35,769 nt of DNA, taken from positions 1 through 35,769 of the forward strand of contig NZ_LMEF01000019.1 in NCBI RefSeq assembly GCF_001427905.1, in the 5' to 3' direction. Every line of letters begins with the position of its first letter. The first letter of the stretch is position 1. The notes beneath the pieces were generated by a model. The model was not told where the DNA came from. It did not search any database and worked only from the letters and a program-made list of their open reading frames with translations. The stretch is from Flavobacterium sp. Root420. Lineage in GTDB: Bacteria; Bacteroidota; Bacteroidia; Flavobacteriales; Flavobacteriaceae. Positions 9,761 through 16,370 of this stretch are shown one piece after another. The position numbers were made by a program, and so were the translations under genes.

Positions 9761-9953
9761 ATTTTTTTATTATAGCAAAAATCTAGAAAATCTATTGAAC
9801 TTTTCTAAAAAAAAACAATTCAAAAAGACTACAAAAAATGATTTACATAATTGTTTCTTTTGTTGCAAAATCAATCTGTTTTTTCCATAATTTAGTTTTT
9901 AAATTGTCAGAAAAAACACAAGTCAACTTCATACAGCTAATTATTATACAGAT

Positions 9954-9985
9954 TTTTGACTTTATTTTTTTGAATAAAGTCAAAA
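9954..9985 (+). promoter_or_regulatory. 13-bp perfect inverted repeat just before the reductase gene
   Basis: TTTTGACTTTATT (9954-9966) pairs perfectly with 9973-9985 across a TTTTTG loop and ends 16 nt before the ATG at 10002. It could be an operator, or a 5' UTR hairpin that limits translation or stops read-through from lysA. The remaining gap 9696-10001 is AT-rich, and I see no clear TAnnTTTG box. Confidence 0.5.
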
Positions 9986-10001
9986 TCTTAAAAACTTAAA
10001 T

Positions 10002-11024
10002 ATGAAATATAAACAATTAGGAAATTCCGGCTTAATTGTATCTGAGCTTTGCCTTGGAACAATGACGTTTGGACAAGGAGAGCATTTTGGATTTCAATCC
10101 ACAATAGACGAAAAAAAAGCATCCCAACTAGTAGATAATGCTATTGATAATGGCATTAACTTTTTTGATACCGCAGACGGCTATGGAAATGGACAAAGTG
10201 AAATTATTCTTGGAAAGGTTTTGAACAAAAAACGAAAAGATGTTTTAATTACAACTAAGTTATCTTTTAGAACAGGAGAACAGGCTTTTAATGCCGGTGT
10301 AAATTCTAAACATATTATTGAACAATGTCACAATAGTCTAAAAAATTTGCAAACTGATTACATTGATGTTTTGTTACTCCATAATGATGATCCCATTACA
10401 CCAATTGATGAGACTTTGAAAGCTTTAGAAAACTTAGTCCAGCAAGGCAAAGTTCGGTATATCGGATTTTCTAATTATCAAGCCTGGAAAGCAGCTGCCA
10501 TGACACAGCGACAAAAAGATCAAAATTACAGTCCTTTTGTAGCATCACAAATGCATTATTCTATTTTAAACAGAGAAGTTGAACGTGAAATAATCCCTAT
10601 GAGTTTGCATTATGGAATAGGAATGATGGTTTGGTCTCCCTTAAGCAGTGGCTTTTTGACAGGAAAATATACAAGAGACAATCCAACTCCTAAAGACAGC
10701 CGACTAAACAACTTTGACCTTGGACTTTTTGATAGAGAACTTGGATATACTGTTATTGACAAATTAACCGAAATTGCAAAACGCCACAATACCACTATTA
10801 CAGCAATTTCTTTAAGCTGGCTACTAACAAAAAAAGTCGTTTCCTCTGTTATTATTGGTGTTAGCAAAACCGAGCAACTAAAAGAGAATCTAGCCTGTCA
10901 GGAAATTCAACTAAGCGAAAAAGAGATCAATGAAATTGACGAATTAACAAAAGTAGAACCAAAATATCCTGCAACATTTATTAATCTTCAAGATCCTATT
11001 TTATTGAATGCGAAAACAAAATAA
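10002..11024 (+). CDS. Aldo/keto reductase family oxidoreductase
   Basis: NAD(P)H-dependent reductase with the AKR TIM-barrel fold, of the general type that reduces aldehydes or ketones; substrate unknown. The catalytic tetrad is visible: Asp56 and Tyr61 (NFFDTADGYGNGQSE), Lys86 (VLITTKLSF) and His127 (YIDVLLLHNDD). The cofactor end is typical (SPLSSGFLTGKY, then VIIGVSKTEQLKENL). The length of 340 aa is normal. It stands alone between two near-identical copies of the lysA 3' end, which suggests that the segment 9761-11105 entered this locus by a duplication-forming event. I see no terminator of its own; the second lysA-type terminator at 11170-11203 would serve it. Confidence 0.9.
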   Translation: MKYKQLGNSGLIVSELCLGTMTFGQGEHFGFQSTIDEKKASQLVDNAIDNGINFFDTADGYGNGQSEIILGKVLNKKRKDVLITTKLSFRTGEQAFNAGVNSKHIIEQCHNSLKNLQTDYIDVLLLHNDDPITPIDETLKALENLVQQGKVRYIGFSNYQAWKAAAMTQRQKDQNYSPFVASQMHYSILNREVEREIIPMSLHYGIGMMVWSPLSSGFLTGKYTRDNPTPKDSRLNNFDLGLFDRELGYTVIDKLTEIAKRHNTTITAISLSWLLTKKVVSSVIIGVSKTEQLKENLACQEIQLSEKEINEIDELTKVEPKYPATFINLQDPILLNAKTK

Positions 11025-11105
11025 AGAAGTATGGTAGATTTTGAGACTTACTAAACTCAATAACCTGAAACTTTTAAACCTGAAACTTAATAATTATTTT
11101 GTCTC

Positions 11106-11205
11106 TCCGTTGCCACAAGAAATTGCCGCAACAGTTTAAAATAAAAAAAAAGAGAATATCAATTATTGAAAATCCCGTTTCTTATGAAGCGGGATTTTTT
11201 TTGTT
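11106..11205 (+). repeat. Direct repeat copy 2: orphan lysA 3' remnant with terminator
   Basis: In phase, bases 11107-11139 still encode PLPQEIAATV and a stop, exactly the end of LysA, but there is no lysA body upstream. The hairpin with T-run at 11170-11203 is intact and probably still terminates transcription of the aldo/keto reductase gene. It differs from copy 1 (9662-9760) by two substitutions and one extra A. Confidence 0.9.
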
Positions 11206-11243
11206 TCACGCAGATTCAGCAGATTTCGCAGATTTTATTCCAT

Positions 11244-11424
11244 ACAATCTTGTCATGCTTAGCGAAGTCGAAGTCCACGCAAAGTTTCATTTCGAAGTCA
11301 AAGCTCACGCAAAGTAACCACCCAGTATTATCATTTCGACGTAAGGAGAAATCACATAAAGCTGGCACGAACTGTTGCGGAATACTGGATGTGATTTCTC
11401 CTTACGTCGAAATGACAAGATTGT
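11244..11424. repeat. Palindromic intergenic element with 13-bp terminal and 27-bp internal inverted repeats
   Basis: The ends are a perfect 13-bp inverted pair: ACAATCTTGTCAT at 11244-11256 and its complement at 11412-11424. Inside is a perfect 27-bp inverted pair, 11331-11357 with 11389-11415, built around TTTCGACGTAAGGAGAAATC. A further 8-bp pair, CCAGTATT (11322-11329) with AATACTGG (11381-11388), lies in rotated order. Between 11261 and 11315 there are two near-repeats of 'GAAGTC...CACGCAAAG'. No transposase is present; it resembles a MITE- or REP-like non-autonomous element. Confidence 0.65.
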
Positions 11425-11470
11425 GAATAATTGGAATTTGAAATTTAAAAAATTGGAGTTTAGTTTTCTT

Positions 11471-11567
11471 TTGGGCGTCTCCCGCCGAAAAAGGCGGGCC
11501 GGGCTTTCGGCTATATCTTTTGCTCCGTTCCACTTCACAAAAGGCTCTATCCCTGACGCGGTTTGGT
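11471..11567 (-). ncRNA. Structured intergenic element, minus-strand copy (candidate RNA or REP-like)
   Basis: Read on the minus strand, it shares blocks with the elements at 12541-12665 and 15666-15787: GAT before CCTTTTGTG, a variable loop region, then AAAAGAT, TAGC, GA, AGC and a run of C/G. An extra perfect hairpin, CCCGCC-GAAAAA-GGCGGG, lies at 11481-11498. It is more diverged than the other two. It may be a structured RNA or a mobile palindromic repeat; the sequence alone does not decide. Confidence 0.4.
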
Positions 11568-11687
11568 TTTTCATAAGGAAATAAAAATACATTTTAACAT
11601 TTGTAAGTATTAATTTAATATTTTAGCTAGCATGAAATTTGATTTTAACGGCCTGCATAAAAGCTAAGAAAGCATAATTCAACAACC

Positions 11688-12479
11688 ATGATAAAAAATC
11701 TTATTCTACTTTTTTTCCTTTTTTTTAATGCAATATGCTTTGGGCAAGAATATCCTGAAAAAGAAAAAAAATACGATCTGGATATATTCGAATTTTTAAT
11801 GAATACAACCGAAAAAGATTCTGTTTCGTACGAGAATTTTCTAATTAATACAAAACCATTTTCAAAATGGGACATCAGACCCTTAAAAAGAGAAAAGGTC
11901 TGGGCTTTAGATACTATTCATTTGGCTAGTGAAGTTCCAAATTTCATTTTTGGTGCATTTTCAAAGAAATATGGGGTGTCACAAAAAGATGCAATGAATA
12001 TGCCTAATCAATTTTTAGAAAAAGGACGAAATCAAAAAAATATTTTAGAAAATTATTTAAATGAAAATTTGAAAAAATTTGATAATCTCTCTAAACTTAT
12101 TTCTAAAAATCCTGCTGATTTTTTTTTAATTCAGGATAAACTCCAAAGAGTCGGTAATTTATTTAAAGAAAATGGAACTTTCTGGAAATATACTTTACCC
12201 GAAGATTCTCCTTTTCCAATATCTAATGCAATAAATACCAATACAAAAGATCATTTTACTAAGGAACAAATCAAGACTTTAGAGCTACTTTTAGAATTGA
12301 AAATTTATTCAGCTTTTAAAACCAAAAACGGTATTTTTTATTTAGTTGATGGTTTCACAGATAATTCTTATGGTTTTTATTTTAATTCGGAAGGAAAAAT
12401 AGAAACAGACAATTTTCTTTTTGAAGTTATGAAATATGAAAAAATTACTGAGAATTACTTTTATTATATAGCAAACTAA
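11688..12479 (+). CDS. Hypothetical exported protein
   Basis: 263 aa that I do not recognise. The first 20 residues, MIKNLILLFFLFFNAICFGQ, look like a Sec signal peptide with cleavage after the FGQ region, so the mature protein is probably periplasmic or surface-exposed. The mature part is rich in Lys, Asn, Glu and Phe, without cysteine pairs or repeats, and ends in a beta-rich stretch (YLVDGFTDNSYGFYFNSEG). It stands alone between repeat elements. The reading frame is clean and uses AT-rich codons, so I take it as a real gene, probably accessory. Confidence 0.7.
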   Translation: MIKNLILLFFLFFNAICFGQEYPEKEKKYDLDIFEFLMNTTEKDSVSYENFLINTKPFSKWDIRPLKREKVWALDTIHLASEVPNFIFGAFSKKYGVSQKDAMNMPNQFLEKGRNQKNILENYLNENLKKFDNLSKLISKNPADFFLIQDKLQRVGNLFKENGTFWKYTLPEDSPFPISNAINTNTKDHFTKEQIKTLELLLELKIYSAFKTKNGIFYLVDGFTDNSYGFYFNSEGKIETDNFLFEVMKYEKITENYFYYIAN

Positions 12480-12540
12480 TTCCCTTAAACACTGAAAATT
12501 AAAAAACTTTACGGTACGAAAGAGGCTATACACTTCTAAA

Positions 12541-12665
12541 AAAATAAACTTCTAATCTAGCCCCGATGGAAGCGGTATCCTTTTGTGTCCGCCGCGGCGG
12601 ACATAAAAGATTTAGCGGACAGCGGGACGGGTCGTTCTTTTGAAAATGAAAACTGCTGCTACTAA
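12541..12665 (+). ncRNA. Structured intergenic element, copy A (candidate RNA or REP-like)
   Basis: About 90% identical to 15666-15787 in the same orientation. Core order: CTAGCCCCGAT, AGCGG, ATCCTTTTGTGTCCGCC, then the complementary arm GGCGGACATAAAAGAT, then TTAGCGGACAGCGGGAC. The stem between 12577-12593 and 12596-12611 is nearly perfect, and the flanking AGCGG / TTAGCGG / AGCGGG boxes would sit in internal loops. It lies 62 nt after a stop codon, so it could also end transcription. It resembles what I recall of the Rfam candidate 'Flavo-1' RNA, but I cannot verify this here. Confidence 0.5.
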
Positions 12666-12747
12666 AAATTCATCACAACATTTTAAAATAAAAACCTATT
12701 TTAGCTTGGTAAACTTCAAATTTAAATCAAAAACTACCACAGGTTGT

Positions 12748-12781
12748 CAATAACAACTATAAGTAGCACAATAACAACTAT
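12748..12781 (+). promoter_or_regulatory. Pair of 13-bp direct repeats, candidate operator
   Basis: CAATAACAACTAT occurs at 12748-12760 and again at 12769-12781, exactly 21 bp apart (two helical turns), each followed by an R/G-TAGC word. The pair lies just upstream of the -33 box of the HTH-pentapeptide gene. This phasing suits a dimeric or cooperative DNA-binding protein, possibly the encoded regulator itself or an activator. Confidence 0.45.
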
Positions 12782-12796
12782 TGGTAGCTGACTTTA

Positions 12797-12829
12797 TTTG
12801 CAAACAGGTTATGAGACACTATAGCTTTG
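12797..12829 (+). promoter_or_regulatory. Promoter of the HTH-pentapeptide gene
   Basis: A -33 TTTG (12797-12800) and a -7 TAGCTTTG (12822-12829) are separated by 21 bp. The predicted start near 12836 excludes the upstream in-frame TTG at 12827 as initiator and supports the ATG at 12854. Confidence 0.65.
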
Positions 12830-12853
12830 CAGTATCAAATAAAAAATATAATT

Positions 12854-13753
12854 ATGATGCTAAATTCAAAATCAGTAGGCAATAAAATTGCTACAGCCAG
12901 AAAGAAAATTAACCTTTCACAAGCAGACCTTGCACAACAAGTGTCAATTAGTTCTCAAGCAGTTGGTAAATGGGAAAGAGGTGAGTCAATGCCTGATATT
13001 TCTACATTAAACCGACTTGCCGAAATTCTTGGTGTGGACTTAAATTATTTTTCAGAAACATTCAAATCTAATGTCCCTGAAAACCAAGTTGAAACGACCA
13101 AAAAACAATCTATAGAGATTTCATCAACAAAACCTAAGACTAATTCAGGTTTAAGTTGGAATATGTCATCAGGAAACTGGGTTGACGCTGACTTTTCGGG
13201 GCTAAACCTAAAAGACAAATTCAGTACTTCAAATATGAAGAACTGTAAATTAGTTGATTCCGATTTGTCGAACTTAACACTTAAATCCAATAATATTGTA
13301 GGTTGTGATTTTTCTAATTCGGATTTGAGAAATAGTAAAATTCAGACTTCTGACTTACAAAACAATCAGTTTGTTGAATGTTTACTCATAGACACGGAAT
13401 TTTCGTCCAGTGAAATTAAAAACTGTAATTTTTCAAAGGCGAATTTTTCAGGAGTTGAATTAAAGACATCAGAATTTAGAAATTGTATAATAGAAAATGC
13501 AGTTTGGAACCTATCGACATTTAAATTGTCGCAAATTTCTGATGTGGTTTTTAATGGTACAATAGAAGAATGTTCTTTTGAAAACTGTACTTTTTCAAAA
13601 GTGACTTTTAAGAATGCAACCCTTACCAATACTTTTTTTAAAGGCAATAAGTTAAAAGGCATTCAATTTATTGACTGCCAAGCTGACCGAATGACTTATG
13701 AATTCCTTAAAAATGGAAAAGCTAATTTAACGGGACTAACTTTATTAACATAG
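12854..13753 (+). CDS. XRE-type HTH regulator fused to a pentapeptide-like beta-helix
   Basis: About 299 aa. The N-terminal 60 residues form a Cro/CI-type helix-turn-helix (GNKIATARKKINLSQADLA, then VSISSQAVGKWERGESMPDI) with the usual SRR-like tail. After a Ser/Thr/Lys-rich linker come roughly 180 residues of degenerate pentapeptide-type repeats, with phenylalanine or leucine at a fixed position in units such as CDFSNSDLRN, CNFSKANFSG and CSFENCTFSK. These fold as a right-handed square beta-helix, a shape that in Qnr/MfpA proteins mimics DNA. I infer a transcriptional regulator whose helix serves as sensor or interaction surface. I start it at the ATG at 12854 (12857 also possible). It has its own promoter with twin direct repeats upstream. 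Confidence 0.85.
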   Translation: MMLNSKSVGNKIATARKKINLSQADLAQQVSISSQAVGKWERGESMPDISTLNRLAEILGVDLNYFSETFKSNVPENQVETTKKQSIEISSTKPKTNSGLSWNMSSGNWVDADFSGLNLKDKFSTSNMKNCKLVDSDLSNLTLKSNNIVGCDFSNSDLRNSKIQTSDLQNNQFVECLLIDTEFSSSEIKNCNFSKANFSGVELKTSEFRNCIIENAVWNLSTFKLSQISDVVFNGTIEECSFENCTFSKVTFKNATLTNTFFKGNKLKGIQFIDCQADRMTYEFLKNGKANLTGLTLLT

Positions 13754-13816
13754 TGCCTACAAAACATGGAAGAAATAAAAAACTATTTTAACTTAGCAAA
13801 TTAAATCCCAAAACCA

Positions 13817-14266
13817 ATGAAAATTGCGATTCCCCTGTCGGCATTATTCCTGTTACTTACTACTACCCTATTCAGCCAGACTATTGCTGATTTAAAGCTA
13901 AAACCCAAAGAAATTCCTAAAAGCTATTTCTTAAGCGACGGTCAGATTTGTGTTACGAATCAAGCTTGTAATTTCTATACTGATATTGCTACTTACAGCA
14001 ATATTGTTGGAGTTGTAAAAAGCAAAGAGATTCAAAGTTTCAAGAGTAAAGCAGACAGCGGTTCTATCATGTACATTGAATTTGAAAACAGATTTAAAGG
14101 TGATAAGTTTCTGCAAGGATTGTTATGGGGAAAAGACGGTGAGCCAACAGATGAACATCCGGAAGAGTATCTTGCAAAAGGAAAATTTCTGATCATCTGG
14201 AGTTTTCATCCGGATAGTACGATTAAAGAAAAATCGGAGGCTAAAATTGATGCGATTTTGCAGTAA
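13817..14266 (+). CDS. Hypothetical exported protein (149 aa)
   Basis: Not recognised. The N-terminus MKIAIPLSALFLLLTTTLFS followed by Q is a clear Sec signal peptide. The mature part of about 128 aa has two nearby cysteines (GQICVTNQACNF), which could form a disulfide, and an acidic, lysine-rich C-terminus. It lies 63 bp after the HTH-pentapeptide gene on the same strand and 19 bp before a predicted lipoprotein gene, so these may be co-transcribed. No catalytic motif is visible. Confidence 0.7.
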   Translation: MKIAIPLSALFLLLTTTLFSQTIADLKLKPKEIPKSYFLSDGQICVTNQACNFYTDIATYSNIVGVVKSKEIQSFKSKADSGSIMYIEFENRFKGDKFLQGLLWGKDGEPTDEHPEEYLAKGKFLIIWSFHPDSTIKEKSEAKIDAILQ

Positions 14267-14285
14267 AATAATCTCTCAAGTAAAA

Positions 14286-14774
14286 ATGAAAATAAAAATC
14301 TTATTATTGTTAATGGCGTTTTGCTTTCTAAACTGTAAAAATTCAGATAAAGTTGAAAGAGAAAATCAACCTGATATTTATGGTGTTCAAGAGACTGACA
14401 AAGAAATGAATGAAGCAATGAAAAAAGCAAATCAAACATTAGCTGATTTCAATTCTGCTTTAATCAACCCAAAAATTGAGGTTAAAGCATTGAAAGTCAA
14501 ATTTGAAAATGAGACTGATATTGAACATATTTGGATAAGTGATGTTAAGTTGAAAGATGGTAAATATTCAGGAATTTTAGACAATGCACCAGAATATATT
14601 AAAGATCATAAAATTGGAGACACAATTAATGTTGACAATAAAGATATTAGCGATTGGATGTATATTGAAAATGGAAAGTTATTTGGTGGTTACACTATAA
14701 AAGTATTGCGTAACCAAATGTCTGACAGCGAAAGAGAACAATTTGATGCTGAAAGCGGAATGCAAATAGATTAA
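14286..14774 (+). CDS. Predicted lipoprotein with DUF2314-like domain
   Basis: 162 aa. The frame is open upstream to 14247, overlapping the previous gene, but the ATG at 14286 gives a proper lipoprotein signal: MKIKILLLLMAFCFLNC with Cys17 as the likely lipidated residue. The mature part matches the DUF2314 (YegJ-like) pattern: VKFENETDIEHIWISDV, a short beta region, KIGDTINVDNKDISDWMY, then GGYTIKVLRNQM and SDSEREQFD. The function of this family is unknown; it is often found with small membrane and immunity-like genes. It sits 19 bp downstream of the exported-protein gene. The domain call is from pattern memory. Confidence 0.8.
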   Translation: MKIKILLLLMAFCFLNCKNSDKVERENQPDIYGVQETDKEMNEAMKKANQTLADFNSALINPKIEVKALKVKFENETDIEHIWISDVKLKDGKYSGILDNAPEYIKDHKIGDTINVDNKDISDWMYIENGKLFGGYTIKVLRNQMSDSEREQFDAESGMQID

Positions 14775-14803
14775 AAAATAATAAAATCTAAAAAAAATAA
14801 ATT

Positions 14804-15238
14804 TTGGAAATCCTTTCTTTTCTCAGTGATTCATTTTGGGATCTTTTTCTTGTCGTTATGGGTTTTCTAGCTATGGTTCTGGGAATTGACACTTATAAAA
14901 AAGAAAAAAAACTTCAGGAAATCGGTGTTAAAACTATTGCAAAAGTTGTCTATTTTAGTGATGAAGAAACTTCAGATGGTGTAAAAGTTACTGTGCCTGT
15001 TTTCGAATTTAATGACAGTTTCAACAATAAAATTCGTGTAAAAGGGGTTAGTAATTCTATTTGTAAAATTAATGAGACTACGATTGTTTACTATGATCCT
15101 AAAAATCCTGAAACTGAATTCTACTTTGCAAAAAAAGATTTTTTAGTAAAATATCTTTTCTTTTTATTCGGTTTATTTTTTCTGATTTTAGGTTTTGTAT
15201 ATTTATATAAGCATTTCATCGCATTCAATTCTAAATAA
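14804..15238 (+). CDS. Membrane protein, DUF3592-like
   Basis: 144 aa with two transmembrane helices (about residues 9-28 and 115-135). They flank a soluble beta-rich domain with TIAKVVYFSDEE, TVPVFEFND and TIVYYDPKNPETEFY, the layout of DUF3592 proteins. The function is unknown. The start is uncertain: TTG at 14804 keeps the whole first helix, an in-frame TAA lies at 14798, and the first ATG (14858) would cut the helix. I therefore use TTG. It lies 29 bp after the DUF2314 gene, probably in the same transcript. Confidence 0.75.
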   Translation: MEILSFLSDSFWDLFLVVMGFLAMVLGIDTYKKEKKLQEIGVKTIAKVVYFSDEETSDGVKVTVPVFEFNDSFNNKIRVKGVSNSICKINETTIVYYDPKNPETEFYFAKKDFLVKYLFFLFGLFFLILGFVYLYKHFIAFNSK

Positions 15239-15260
15239 AAGAACTTTATAAAACATCCTA

Positions 15261-15632
15261 ATGAAACCACAAATCCGAATCCTAATCTACTCCATATTAT
15301 TCTTTTTATACCTTTCCTCAACGCCACTTTTATTAACGTTGGGTGAAAAATTAAAAACGGATCCTTTTATCACTTTAGGCTGTGGTTTTGCTTTATTAAA
15401 TATTGTTTATGCTTTCTTCGCCTTAAAATGGACTGTCTTACTAAATCTAATCTGTGCTTTTGCCATTGCAGCTTTAGCCTTATTTTTAGCTTTGAAGTTT
15501 ACCAATTTACATCTGTTTCTAAGTTACGATCCTTATCAGGTTAAAACCGCGATATTGGCTAATGCTGTTTTCTCCGTTATATTTTGGGAAATTGTTTATC
15601 AGGTAAAAATCAGAAAAAATACGACACGTTAG
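15261..15632 (+). CDS. Small integral membrane protein, hypothetical
   Basis: 123 aa, not recognised. Hydrophobicity suggests four transmembrane helices (roughly residues 7-26, 36-54, 58-78 and 95-113) with short loops and a basic C-terminus (VKIRKNTTR), which is probably cytoplasmic. There are no conserved polar motifs in the helices. It follows the DUF3592 gene after 22 bp, completing a run of small envelope genes. The stop codon overlaps the beginning of an intergenic palindrome. Confidence 0.7.
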   Translation: MKPQIRILIYSILFFLYLSSTPLLLTLGEKLKTDPFITLGCGFALLNIVYAFFALKWTVLLNLICAFAIAALALFLALKFTNLHLFLSYDPYQVKTAILANAVFSVIFWEIVYQVKIRKNTTR

Positions 15633-15652
15633 ACGCACTGCTGTGCGCCTCT
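15631..15652. repeat. Short palindrome at the end of the membrane-protein gene
   Basis: ACGCAC and GTGCGC arms around CTGCT (within 15631-15652), followed by 'CTCTACG', form a word often seen in flavobacterial intergenic DNA. It overlaps the stop codon, so the gene's 3' end probably lies inside an inserted repeat. Confidence 0.4.
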
Positions 15653-15665
15653 ACGATTCTTATGA

Positions 15666-15787
15666 AAAATAAACCTCTAATCTAGCCCCGATGGGAGCGA
15701 TATCCTTTTGTGTCCGCTGCGGACACAAAAGATTTAGCGGACAGCGGGACCGGACGGTTTTTTGAAAACGAAAACTTCTGCTCCTAA
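15666..15787 (+). ncRNA. Structured intergenic element, copy B (candidate RNA or REP-like)
   Basis: Same orientation as copy A and about 90% identical over 122 bp. The central hairpin is shorter: GTGTCCGCTGC followed by GGACACAAAAGAT lacks three bases of copy A's tip but keeps pairing, and one arm change restores a C-G pair (GTGTCC with GGACAC). It lies 33 nt after a stop codon, like copy A a short distance downstream of a plus-strand gene. The conserved flanks (TAATCTAGCCCCGAT, TTAGCGGACAGCGGGAC) argue for function or recent spread. Confidence 0.5.
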
Positions 15788-15909
15788 CTAATTAAAAATC
15801 AAGAATTAGCAATACACCTCCTTTTATCTGTTTAATTTAAAATTCGTAAATTTATTATCCGACTATTTTTTAATAGTGAAAATAAGTTCTAATTTTTAAA
15901 TTGAATAGT

Positions 15910-16299
15910 ATGAAAACTAAAAAAATATGGGCCAATTTAGCCGTAGAGGATTTGGCACGAACTACCAAATTCTATAGCGAATTGGGTTTTAAACCAAACG
16001 GTACCAATACAGAGCTGACCAGTTTTTGTTTTGGAGATGATGATTTTATAATTCACTTTTTCACAAAAGACCGATTTAAGTGGGCTGTCAACGACGAAGT
16101 TGCCGATTTACAAAAGGGTAATGAAATAATATTTTCGCTTTCGGCTGAAAGTGTAGATGAAGTTCATCAACGGCTTTTGGCGGTTAAAAATGCTGGTGGG
16201 AAAGTTTTTGCTGAACCTCAAAGTTTTGAGAAGGGTTATTTCTTTGGATTCTCAGATCCGGACGGGCATAAATTTAATGTATTATACTGGCCTACATAA
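15910..16299 (+). CDS. VOC (glyoxalase/bleomycin-resistance) family protein
   Basis: 129 aa with a single VOC module: IWANLAVEDLARTTKFYSEL at the start, a central beta-alpha-beta unit, and the closing FGFSDPDGHKFNVLYW. Members bind a metal or small ligand and act as lyases, dioxygenases or antibiotic-binding proteins. A specific role cannot be given. The start is the ATG at 15910; an in-frame TTG at 15901 is less likely. A small hairpin, ACTATT-TTTT-AATAGT (15862-15877), lies upstream. It precedes the ArsR-AHSA1 pair, genes that often travel with VOC proteins, but the ArsR gene has its own promoter. Confidence 0.88.
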   Translation: MKTKKIWANLAVEDLARTTKFYSELGFKPNGTNTELTSFCFGDDDFIIHFFTKDRFKWAVNDEVADLQKGNEIIFSLSAESVDEVHQRLLAVKNAGGKVFAEPQSFEKGYFFGFSDPDGHKFNVLYWPT

Positions 16300-16340
16300 T
16301 CCTATTCTAAAAAAATTATCATAAAAAATCACAAAAATAT

Positions 16341-16370
16341 TTTGCGCAACCAAAAAGTTGCTTATATTTG
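16341..16370 (+). promoter_or_regulatory. Promoter of the arsR-AHSA1 operon
   Basis: -33 TTTG (16341-16344), an 18-bp spacer and -7 TATATTTG (16363-16370). The predicted start near 16377 lies inside the second operator. Leader length is about 27 nt. Confidence 0.75.

Larger units (their letters stand above)
11025..11687. other. 663-bp gene-free stretch rich in repeats
   Basis: From left to right it holds a 15-bp-period repeat of AACCTGAAACTT (11062-11073, 11077-11088), the second lysA-tail copy (11106-11205), 'cagatt' words (11210-11235), a palindromic element (11244-11424), the ATTGGAATTT low-complexity block (11428-11460) and a minus-strand member of the structured intergenic family (11471-11567). 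Several open frames cross it, but they merely read through the repeats and show no protein-like conservation. Confidence 0.6.

Noticed and set aside
11099..11592. Several overlapping open frames of 69-95 codons on both strands
   Set aside because: They read through the lysA-tail repeat, the palindromic element and the structured element; the repeated peptide SFRRKEKSH in two frames simply reflects the inverted repeat.
12541..12665. attC-like integron recombination site
   Set aside because: The imperfect stem invites the idea, but I see no R/L box pair of attC type, no integron integrase, and the copies lie after unrelated genes without cassette structure.
12827..12853. Upstream TTG start for the HTH-pentapeptide protein
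   Set aside because: The TTG lies within the -7 element TAGCTTTG, so it would not be in the transcript; the ATG at 12854 fits the family N-terminus.
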